Source of the DNA: Bacteroidia bacterium
GTDB lineage: Bacteria; Bacteroidota; Bacteroidia; J057
Assembly (NCBI GenBank): GCA_033391075.1
Contig: JAWPMV010000001.1
Location: forward strand, 6,386,001 to 6,450,000
Direction of reading: 5' to 3'
DNA length: 64,000 bases
In this document: positions 35,650 to 42,481 of the stretch, piece by piece
How positions within the stretch are numbered: position 1 is the stretch's first letter
How the letters are laid out: each line of letters starts with the position of its first letter
Program-made: the position numbers and the translations under genes
The notes under the pieces: model-generated
Databases searched by the model: none
Told to the model about the DNA's origin: nothing
The model's input: the letters and a program-made list of their open reading frames with translations, nothing else

Positions 35650-35691
35650 ACCCATCACTCTAATTTTACTTAGTGTGATGGGTAATTTTTT
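35650..35691 (+). terminator. Intrinsic terminator after the SRPBCC gene
   Basis: Stem CCCATCAC / GTGATGGG (35650-35657 and 35674-35681) followed by TAATTTTTTT. It ends the vWA-methyltransferase-SRPBCC run, 45 bp beyond the last stop. Confidence 0.8.
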
Positions 35692-35701
35692 TGTATTACT
35701 T

Positions 35702-35857
35702 CTACAAGTACTGCAGGTCATGCATAAATAGCCAGACACTTATAGCAAGCCCCAAAACTGATCCTGAAATGAAACAGAAATTCAAAATTATCTGGGGCTT
35801 GATCTGAAGCTTTTGTTGGGTACGGTTTGTTACACGAACTTTCAGTTGTTCTTTCAT
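35702..35857 (-). CDS. Small single-span membrane protein (51 residues)
   Basis: ATG at 35857, stop TAG at 35702. The 51 residues begin M-K-E-Q-L-K-V-R-V-T-N-R-T-Q-Q and include one hydrophobic span of about 20 residues (from about 23 to 46, with G-S-V-L-G-L-A-I-S-V-W-L-F). The basic, polar N-terminus suggests N-in topology. AT-rich sequence lies upstream and the gene stands alone between a terminator and repeats. Function and family not recognised; coding status rests on composition and topology only. Confidence 0.5.
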   Translation of the reverse strand: MKEQLKVRVTNRTQQKLQIKPQIILNFCFISGSVLGLAISVWLFMHDLQYL

Positions 35858-36041
35858 ACCCTATAAAAATATATAATTCGGTTAATTAAATTATTTTTAG
35901 TTTGGACTAAATATTACACCGAATTCAGCCTCATTTCCTTCTCTTTAAGACCAAAAGATTGCTTTCGCCTTTGGTCAAATCTGTTTATTGCTTCTAAATA
36001 TTACCTCTTTTTCTAAAAGGAGGCTTAGCTTCCAACACAGC

Positions 36042-36207
36042 CGTCATTGCGAGTCCTGGCTCAAGGCGAAGCGATCTCCTTGGAACAGAATAGATAATTT
36101 GCAACAAACAAGGGGATTGCTTCGCTTCCCTCGCACAGACATCATTAATGTGGGCCCATACCAAGCTGTCATTGCGAGCCCTGACTCAGGGCGAAGCAAT
36201 CTCCTTG
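36042..36207. repeat. REP-like palindromic repeats, TCATTGCGAG family
   Basis: Two 41-bp direct copies, 36042-36082 and 36167-36207, share GTCATTGCGAGyCCTGrCTCAr and GGCGAAGCrATCTCCTTG. Between them, 36109-36136 holds an inverted half copy (CAAGGGGATTGCTTCGC), so copy 1 plus this half can fold into a long hairpin. The TCATTGCGAG...GCGAAGCAATCTC design is a widespread bacterial intergenic repeat. The surrounding open frames are not genes. Confidence 0.8.
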
Positions 36208-36245
36208 ACCATAAAAGACCTATCTATATTTTGAGACATAGTCAC

Positions 36246-36281
36246 AAAAAAAGGCCCGGATACATATCCGGGCCTTTTTTT
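36246..36281. terminator. Bidirectional intrinsic terminator
   Basis: Near-perfect palindrome A7-GGCCCGGAT-ACAT-ATCCGGGCC-T7 (36246-36281). It lies 18 bp beyond the stop of the GldJ-like gene on the minus strand and has U-tracts in both directions. Confidence 0.9.
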
Positions 36282-36299
36282 ATATAAGCTGTTGTTCTA

Positions 36300-37469
36300 T
36301 TAGTCAGGACTTCCTACGCGGATCATAGCGCAACGGAAACCGATAGTCGCACTAGAAGAATCAGCATTGAAGAATCTTCTGGCACCTGGAGAGAGATAGT
36401 ATGCAATATCATACCATGATCCTCCACGATAAACTTTTACGTTATCAAATCCATCGTTTCCTTCTGGAGCATTTGGATCCGGGTTAAAAAGCAGAGACTC
36501 TTTTGGCTTGTAGGAAATATCATCCAACCAGTCATCAGGACGAATCTCAGTTTTACCTTTTCTACGATATGGGTTGAAGTCATCAACGTCTTCATAAGCA
36601 AGCAGACGGTAGTTGTCCTGCGTCCACTCAGCAACGTTTCCAGACATATTGTACAGACCAAAGTCATTAGCAGCAAACTCTCTTACAGGAGCGGTAATCA
36701 TATACCCATCTGTAAAGTGTTTGCCATCTCCGCCTCTCCAACCTGCATAGTCACCACGACCACGCTTGAAGTTTGCACGGAAGTTTCCTTTTCTGTCTCT
36801 CAGAGACTTTCCTTCCCAGGAGTAGATTTCACTTTCCTGAAGACCACGAGCTGCATATTCCCACTCAGCCTCGGTAGGGAGACGGTAAGAAGGATATAGT
36901 ACACCTTGCTCATCTTTTTCCTGGATAGCTTCGTTTACTCTTTCAGTTCTCCACTTACAGTACTCATTAGCCTGGTGCCAGTTTACACCAACTACAGGAT
37001 ATGTATAGAATGCCGGGTGAGAGAAATAAGTTTCAGCATAAGGGTCATTGAAAGCGAGGTCTCTGCGCCAAACATTGGTGTCTGGATACAGTTCCGCAAC
37101 CTTACTTTCACCACCTTCATTTTTTCCTACCCACTCAAGGAATTCCTTCCAATCTACATTCGCTACTTCTGTTTCATCCATATAAAAGCTCTGAACAGTC
37201 ACTTGCCGCTTGCGATTGTCCATTTTATATTCGATGTCTTTTTCGCCACCTCCCATGATGAAGGTTCCTCCAGGGATCAGCTGAAGTCCAGGTGCTGGAT
37301 TTCCTTTCTTCCACTTTTTGGGTTGAAAAGTTTCCTCACTGTACTTGATTCCAGTTTTACTACTTACGGTTCCTACTTTATTGATCTTGTCCTTGTGATT
37401 GGCACATCCAACCATCATTGCACACATCAATAGAGCAGAAAATGTGTAGGTGATATTTCTCTTGTTCAT
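36300..37469 (-). CDS. GldJ/GldK-type lipoprotein with formylglycine-generating-enzyme-like domain
   Basis: 389 residues from the ATG at 37469, which gives a lipoprotein signal with lipobox M-M-V-G-C (Cys22); a start at 37520 would precede this. The FGE-sulfatase-like domain spans about 55-385: L-I-P-G-G-T-F-I-M-G-G-G near 58, P-V-V-G-V-N-W-H-Q-A-N-E-Y-C-K-W-R-T near 155-172, R-L-P-T-E-A-E-W-E-Y-A-A-R-G, G-N-V-A-E-W, V-Y-R-G-G-S-W and G-F-R-C. This matches GldJ and GldK, outer-membrane-associated lipoproteins of the type IX secretion/gliding machinery. It follows PorP/SprF on the same strand; gldL-gldM-gldN do not follow, favouring GldJ or a GldK paralogue. Confidence 0.85.
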   Translation of the reverse strand: MNKRNITYTFSALLMCAMMVGCANHKDKINKVGTVSSKTGIKYSEETFQPKKWKKGNPAPGLQLIPGGTFIMGGGEKDIEYKMDNRKRQVTVQSFYMDETEVANVDWKEFLEWVGKNEGGESKVAELYPDTNVWRRDLAFNDPYAETYFSHPAFYTYPVVGVNWHQANEYCKWRTERVNEAIQEKDEQGVLYPSYRLPTEAEWEYAARGLQESEIYSWEGKSLRDRKGNFRANFKRGRGDYAGWRGGDGKHFTDGYMITAPVREFAANDFGLYNMSGNVAEWTQDNYRLLAYEDVDDFNPYRRKGKTEIRPDDWLDDISYKPKESLLFNPDPNAPEGNDGFDNVKVYRGGSWYDIAYYLSPGARRFFNADSSSATIGFRCAMIRVGSPD

Positions 37470-37548
37470 ATTAATGAAAGTGATTAACAGCTTAATAAAA
37501 AATTGAGGTAGAGATTTCAAATCATATAAGTATAACGTCTATAAGGCG

Positions 37549-37556
37549 CAAAGATA
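37549..37556 (-). promoter_or_regulatory. -7 promoter element upstream of the GldJ-like gene
   Basis: TATCTTTG on the minus strand (perfect TAnnTTTG), 80 bp before the start codon, inside the 108-bp gap after the PorP-like gene. No clear -33 TTG is seen, so this may allow separate expression of the lipoprotein gene. Confidence 0.45.
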
Positions 37557-37577
37557 CATAATTTCTTGTCAGCTTTG

Positions 37578-38585
37578 CTAGAACTTGGGACAAGGTAAAC
37601 TTCTATGTTTGCGTCTTCTTCTTGAGGGTGGTTGTTCAAACTCCATTACCAGAGATACTTCATGGGAGCCGCCCGAAATACCCTGAGTAAGTTGAGAAGT
37701 TGTATAGTCAAATGAATAACCAAAACTCAATGGTCCTTGTCTTAGTCCAATCAATCCGATCACTGCATCCTGATGTCTGTACCAAACTCCAAATACCATG
37801 GGTTCAACATTGACATAAAGGCCTGCATCAATCTGATTGAATTCTCCCTGCATTTTATAAAGGAAAGCAGGCGTAACAGAAATCTCTCTTACGTTTCTTC
37901 CTTCCTGAACAGGTATCCTAACTCCACCTGTAATGGTATATTTGCGTGGCAGAATTGCTTCCGGCACTGCTAGGTTAGGATAAGAGAATTGTTCGCGAGG
38001 CTCGGTGATATGGTTAACCGTTACACCTACCCACGCATATTGATTGTAGTAAACTGCACCTGCACTCACATCCGGACGGATCTGAGACTGGTTCCATAGT
38101 CCGGCAGGCTCATTAGTAGGCCTTACAAATCCATCACGGGGATCGATTTGGTCAGGGAAACGCAACTTGAAGAAGTCGATGCTTGCCTGGGTGATACCCG
38201 CTGCAAGACCGAAGCTCAAGAAGTGTTCATCCTCTACGAGTTCTACCTGATATGCATAATTTACTGTCATGTTCAATTTCGTCAGATCACCTTCACCAGC
38301 TACATCTGAATTGAAGTTGACCCCTATTCCCTGGTTTGTACCCAGAAATGAGATCGGCTGGTCGTAGGAGAAAGCGAACTGCTTGTAGAAGCCAGGAATC
38401 TTTACCCACTGTGCACGATAGTTCATAGCAATCCTGGGTCCTATACCCGATCCTGTAAAGGCAGGGTTTAGCATAACAAGATTTGAGTAGAACTGTGAGT
38501 ACTGCGGATCTTGTGCGACCGCTGTGGAAAGGCTACCCAGGTATAAAGCTAAGAGAAGTGCTACATGAGCAAGTGATCTTTTCAT
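37578..38585 (-). CDS. PorP/SprF family type IX secretion membrane protein
   Basis: 335 residues from the ATG at 38585 (three more codons are open only from a TTG). Signal peptide ends at about residue 24 (S-T-A-V-A-Q). The mature start Q-D-P-Q-Y-S-Q-F-Y-S-N-L-V-M-L-N-P-A-F-T-G is diagnostic of the PorP/SprF family, followed by N-Y-R-A-Q-W near 57 and an extended beta-barrel-like pattern. These outer-membrane proteins belong to type IX secretion and, in some cases, adhesin export for gliding. Its partner here is the GldJ/GldK-like lipoprotein downstream. Confidence 0.95.
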   Translation of the reverse strand: MKRSLAHVALLLALYLGSLSTAVAQDPQYSQFYSNLVMLNPAFTGSGIGPRIAMNYRAQWVKIPGFYKQFAFSYDQPISFLGTNQGIGVNFNSDVAGEGDLTKLNMTVNYAYQVELVEDEHFLSFGLAAGITQASIDFFKLRFPDQIDPRDGFVRPTNEPAGLWNQSQIRPDVSAGAVYYNQYAWVGVTVNHITEPREQFSYPNLAVPEAILPRKYTITGGVRIPVQEGRNVREISVTPAFLYKMQGEFNQIDAGLYVNVEPMVFGVWYRHQDAVIGLIGLRQGPLSFGYSFDYTTSQLTQGISGGSHEVSLVMEFEQPPSRRRRKHRSLPCPKF

Positions 38586-38667
38586 CTTAATCAACCCTAT
38601 TGAATAATGTTGTGTATATAACGGAATGTTATTTTGCCCAAACTCAATACTAAGGTGTCGTATTTTT

Positions 38668-38694
38668 TTGGATAAAACCAGCTAATTAGCTTTG
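38668..38694 (+). promoter_or_regulatory. Candidate promoter for sdaAB
   Basis: TAGCTTTG (38687-38694) is a perfect -7 element; TTG at 38668-38670 precedes it at 16 bp, slightly shorter than the usual 17-23. A second, weaker element TACCTTCG (38787-38794) lies closer to the start codon. Either could drive sdaAB at 38843. Confidence 0.4.
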
Positions 38695-38842
38695 CACTCC
38701 AACATGTAATGTCTTATTAACAGAGAATCCCCCATTTTTATTGGAAAATTCCCTGTAAATTAAGATAATTTTTTTCCGAATCCCTATACCTTCGCATAGA
38801 GAAAACTAAACTAAAAATGGGGTTTATTCCCAAAAAGCAGCT

Positions 38843-39517
38843 ATGCCAGAACGGAGCAGCATTTTTGATATGATTGGACCTGTTATGATAGGACCTTCCA
38901 GTTCACATACCGGAGCAGTAGTAAGAATCGGCCGTACAGCCCGGGGCCTATTTGGCGAACAAGCCGAAAAAGTAATCATTACTTTCTATAATTCTTTCTC
39001 CCGTACCTATGAAGGCCACGGAAGCGACAGAGCAATTTTGGCTGGCCTGTTGGATATGGCTCCCGATGATGAACGTATAAGAGAGTCGCATCAGCATGCA
39101 AAAGATGCCGGACTTGAGTATCAATTCAAGGTCGTATTCAACGCATCTTCTCTACATCCCAATGCTATTCGGATTGAACAGTTCAAAGATAATCGGAAAC
39201 AAAACGTGCTCGGCATATCACGAGGAGGGGGATTGATCTCTATTAAAGAGATCGATGGATTTACCTGTAGTTTTAGTGCCCAGGTTCCCACAATTATCTT
39301 TACCGCCAAGGATGTGCATGGAAGTATTGCCTTCATTACCGACATCATTGCCCATGAAGATTGCAACATAGCTACAATGACGGTTGACAGGAGTGGGAAG
39401 TACGATATGGCAAAACTTGTGCTGGAACTGGACTCCGATGTAAGGCCCCTTACGCTTGAATATTTGCGTAGTCTGGACTGGATCGAAAATGTCACCTACC
39501 TGAATGGAAATCAATAA
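38843..39517 (+). CDS. sdaAB: L-serine dehydratase, iron-sulfur-dependent, beta subunit
   Basis: 224 residues. The enzyme deaminates L-serine to pyruvate and ammonia. The beta-domain signature I-G-P-S-S-S-H-T-G-A-V-V-R-I-G is at about residues 17-31, with Y-N-S-F-S-R-T-Y-E-G-H-G-S-D near 53-66. Residues 150-224 form an ACT regulatory domain (V-P-T-I-I-F-T-A-K-D-V-H-G-S-I-A). The alpha subunit, which carries the [4Fe-4S] cysteines and normally follows directly, is not in the window; the gene is followed by an unrelated efflux operon. Confidence 0.94.
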   Translation: MPERSSIFDMIGPVMIGPSSSHTGAVVRIGRTARGLFGEQAEKVIITFYNSFSRTYEGHGSDRAILAGLLDMAPDDERIRESHQHAKDAGLEYQFKVVFNASSLHPNAIRIEQFKDNRKQNVLGISRGGGLISIKEIDGFTCSFSAQVPTIIFTAKDVHGSIAFITDIIAHEDCNIATMTVDRSGKYDMAKLVLELDSDVRPLTLEYLRSLDWIENVTYLNGNQ

Positions 39518-39732
39518 GTGCGGAAGACATTCTGCCAGCTTATGGTTTCTTTCTGCCAGCGATTGGCTCCTTTTTGAGAAATCCCGGAACTTAGCCCTCT
39601 TGAAATAGCTTTCGGCCTGTAAATAAGGTACTTGACCGATAATTTTCTACAGCTTATCTGTAACTTACAACCTTTTTAGGCGACTAACACTCTATACCCG
39701 TACACCTTCTGTCTTTTATAAAAAACATATAC

Positions 39733-41076
39733 ATGTTACGTCAAATACTCACCACATTTCTAAGCTTGGTTTTAGGATCAGGGTTCCTGTTTGCTCAGGT
39801 TTCTGAATCTGATATCTGGAGTTTGCGCAGATGCCTTGAATTTGCGAAAGAAAGCAATATTCAATTAAAGCAGGCTGAGCTAAACGTTAAATCAGGAGAA
39901 ATCGGCCTGGCTCAATCTAAAGCCCAAAGATTACCCAGTTTCAATTTTGGAGGAAACTATGGGCTAAGATTTGGACTATTTGAAGATCCATTAACCAATA
40001 CCCTCAATAATACCAATGTTACGAACTTCGATATTGGGCTGAGTACCAGGATGGACATTTACAGAGCCGGGGCAATCAGCAATGGTATCAAACAAAGTGA
40101 AATAGACCTGGAAGCCAATCAGGCTGATCTTACCCAACAGGAATACGACCTGGCTTTGGATATCACGCTGGCTTATCTGACGATTCTGCAAAGAAGTGAT
40201 TTACTGGAAAGTTCTTTACTTCAGATCAGCTCTACCCGCGAGCAAAGGGATCGTACAGAGAAATTGGTTAAGGCGGGTTCTCTGGCTCGTGCGGACCTTC
40301 TTCAGTTGGAATCGCAAATTGCGACCGAAGAGGTAAATGTGGTAAATGCTACCAACAATCTTGAATTGGGCTATCTCGCTTTGCAGCAATTGCTCAATCT
40401 TGACCCGGATGGACGGTTTAGCATTGAAAAGTTGGATTTACCTGATCCGGAAGGAGATTTCCTGGGAGCAGTAACAGAAGAAGTATATGAGTTTGCCGAG
40501 GCTAATCAGCCTTTCATTCGCAGTGCAGAACTCAATGTAGAAAGTGCAAAACTGGGGATTAAGATTGCTGAAAGTGATATGATTCCAAGCCTAAATGTAT
40601 CTGGTAACTATGGAACAGGTTATTCCAGTAGAGCTCAAGATATTACAGGAGAAGGTATTGGAGGCCAATTTAGTCTCAATAGAAGTGGAAGAGTAACCCT
40701 GGGTTTGTCGGTTCCCATTTATAACAAAAGAAATATCCAATCCAATATAGAGAGAGCAGAGATCACCTATAAAAATGCTCAGTTCACCTCTAACTTGAGA
40801 AAGCAAAATTTAAGACAGACCATCGAGCAAGCCTATGTTGACCTCAAAAATGCTTACAGTACCTATAACTCAACTGTAAAACAGGTGGATGCACTCGATC
40901 TGGCTTTCAACAATACAGAAAAACAGTTTAATCTTGGAGTAGTTAATTCGGTGGACTATCTACTTGCCAAGAACAACCTCAACAGAGCTCGCTTTGATTT
41001 GGTTCGCGCAAAATATACCTATATCTTCCGCCAGAAAGTCCTGGACTTTTATCAGGGTAAACCCATTGGTTTCTAA
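39733..41076 (+). CDS. TolC-family outer membrane efflux protein
   Basis: 447 residues with a signal peptide (about 1-22, ending F-L-F-A-Q). The long paired helices of the outer membrane efflux family are visible: L-R-R-C-L-E-F-A-K-E-S-N-I-Q-L-K-Q-A near residues 33-50 and repeated E-L-N-V-x-S-A-K-x-G-x-x-I-A units, in two tandem halves, each with an N-Y-G near a strand pair. Forms the outer membrane tunnel of a tripartite exporter. 3 bp before the adaptor gene, so clearly one operon. Confidence 0.93.
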   Translation: MLRQILTTFLSLVLGSGFLFAQVSESDIWSLRRCLEFAKESNIQLKQAELNVKSGEIGLAQSKAQRLPSFNFGGNYGLRFGLFEDPLTNTLNNTNVTNFDIGLSTRMDIYRAGAISNGIKQSEIDLEANQADLTQQEYDLALDITLAYLTILQRSDLLESSLLQISSTREQRDRTEKLVKAGSLARADLLQLESQIATEEVNVVNATNNLELGYLALQQLLNLDPDGRFSIEKLDLPDPEGDFLGAVTEEVYEFAEANQPFIRSAELNVESAKLGIKIAESDMIPSLNVSGNYGTGYSSRAQDITGEGIGGQFSLNRSGRVTLGLSVPIYNKRNIQSNIERAEITYKNAQFTSNLRKQNLRQTIEQAYVDLKNAYSTYNSTVKQVDALDLAFNNTEKQFNLGVVNSVDYLLAKNNLNRARFDLVRAKYTYIFRQKVLDFYQGKPIGF

Positions 41077-41079
41077 TCT

Positions 41080-42396
41080 ATGCTAAGAACATACACACAT
41101 ATAAGACTATTAAGATTACTTCCCGTCCTTTTCCTGCTTAGTGCCTGTAGCAAGCCTAAGACTCAGGTCCAGGTCGGAAAATCAGAAGTAAGAGACATTT
41201 TTGCCCGTGTTACTGAATCAGGAGTAGTTCAGCCTACGGTAGATGTTCCCATTTCTCCGGATGTTCCGGGTGAGGTAGTAGCTATTGCCGTACAAGAAGG
41301 GCAAAAGGTAAAGAAAGGAGATCTCCTGGTAACCATCCAGCCAGATGACTATAGAGCTCAATTGGAACAGGCAGTAGCCTCGCTCAATCGCTCTCAGGCG
41401 GCTTACTTACAAGCCCAGGCCAATGCTTCTCAATCCAAGGCCCAGGTATTGCAGGATTCCGTATCCCTGACACGTACTCAACAATTATTCAATGACAAGG
41501 TGGTTTCCAAAGTAGATCTGGAAAATGCGCAGTTGGCTTTTAATGTTTCCAAATCTCAATTGGATGCAGCTAACTACAATGTCCGTTCTGCCTACTACCA
41601 GGTAAAAAGTTCGGAAGCTTCCCGCAAGCAAGCCCGACAAAACCTGGACAGGACCAATATCTATGCCTCCATGGATGGGACCATTACTCAGCTCAATATC
41701 GAATTGGGACAAAGGGTTGTAGGAACCAATCAAATGGCAGGTACTGAGATTCTAAAGATTGCAGACCTTTCCAGAATGGAAGTGATCGTAGAAATCAATG
41801 AAAATGATATTGTCAATGTGGGTCTGGGAGATTCTACCAAAGTAGAAGTGGATGCTTTCCCTAGCCAGGATTTCTACGGAAAAGTAACAGAGATTGCATA
41901 TTCCGCTACTGTAACCGGAGCAGCCTCTACGGATCAGGTTACCAATTTTGAAGTAAAAGTTCAGATCACCCCTGAATCCTATAAAAATCTGAAAGGTGCT
42001 GAAAATGGAGGAAGTCCTTTCCGTCCGGGTATGACTTCACTTGTTGAAATCTACACCCAGAAAGTAGAAGGTGCTGTCGCTGTGCCTATACAAGCAGTAA
42101 CCTTAAGAAGTGTAAAGGGACAAAAGAAGGAAGGTGAAGCTGAGGCTACAGAGGCAGAATCCAATAATGATGATGCCAATGAAGTGGTATTTATTTATGA
42201 AGGAGGAAAAGTAAAGAGAAGTTTGGTTGAAACCGGAATCAGTGATGATGCCTATATCCAGATCAAAAGCGGCCTGGAAAAAGATGCTGATATCGTAACC
42301 GGTAATTATAATACCCTCAGCAAAGTCCTGAAAGATGGCATGGAAGTAGAAAAGGGTAGTGGAAAGAAACGAAACTGGGAAAAGAAGGAAGGTTAA
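41080..42396 (+). CDS. Efflux periplasmic adaptor (membrane fusion) lipoprotein, MacA/HlyD-like
   Basis: 438 residues. The N-terminus has a lipobox L-L-S-A-C (Cys near 23), so it is a lipid-anchored adaptor. Order: lipoyl half-motif (V-P-G-E-V-V-A-I-A-V-Q-E-G-Q-K-V-K-K-G-D near 62-81), long alpha-hairpin (about 100-190), second lipoyl half, beta-barrel, and a membrane-proximal domain; there is an acidic insert E-G-E-A-E-A-T-E-A-E-S-N-N-D-D near 350 that is not typical. Links the inner membrane pump to TolC. The pump gene (ABC or RND) is missing from this operon. Confidence 0.92.
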   Translation: MLRTYTHIRLLRLLPVLFLLSACSKPKTQVQVGKSEVRDIFARVTESGVVQPTVDVPISPDVPGEVVAIAVQEGQKVKKGDLLVTIQPDDYRAQLEQAVASLNRSQAAYLQAQANASQSKAQVLQDSVSLTRTQQLFNDKVVSKVDLENAQLAFNVSKSQLDAANYNVRSAYYQVKSSEASRKQARQNLDRTNIYASMDGTITQLNIELGQRVVGTNQMAGTEILKIADLSRMEVIVEINENDIVNVGLGDSTKVEVDAFPSQDFYGKVTEIAYSATVTGAASTDQVTNFEVKVQITPESYKNLKGAENGGSPFRPGMTSLVEIYTQKVEGAVAVPIQAVTLRSVKGQKKEGEAEATEAESNNDDANEVVFIYEGGKVKRSLVETGISDDAYIQIKSGLEKDADIVTGNYNTLSKVLKDGMEVEKGSGKKRNWEKKEG

Positions 42397-42425
42397 GCTT
42401 CAAAAAAATATAATTAGAAGTTAGG

Positions 42426-42457
42426 AGGCGATGATTCAAATCATCGCCTTAATTTTT
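42426..42457 (+). terminator. Intrinsic terminator of the efflux operon
   Basis: Perfect 11-bp stem AGGCGATGATT / AATCATCGCCT (42426-42436, 42439-42449) with a two-base loop, followed by TAATTTTT. It ends the TolC-adaptor operon and lies just before pcrA. Confidence 0.85.
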
Positions 42458-42481
42458 CCATAAAAAACGTAACTTGCATAG

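Noticed and set aside
35988-36287. Open frame across the REP-like repeats
   Set aside because: It is made mostly of the TCATTGCGAG repeats and a terminator; low-complexity translation without family features.
36300-37469. Naming the lipoprotein gldK outright
   Set aside because: The sequence fits both GldJ and GldK; the gldL-gldM-gldN genes that normally follow gldK are missing, so a family-level name is safer.
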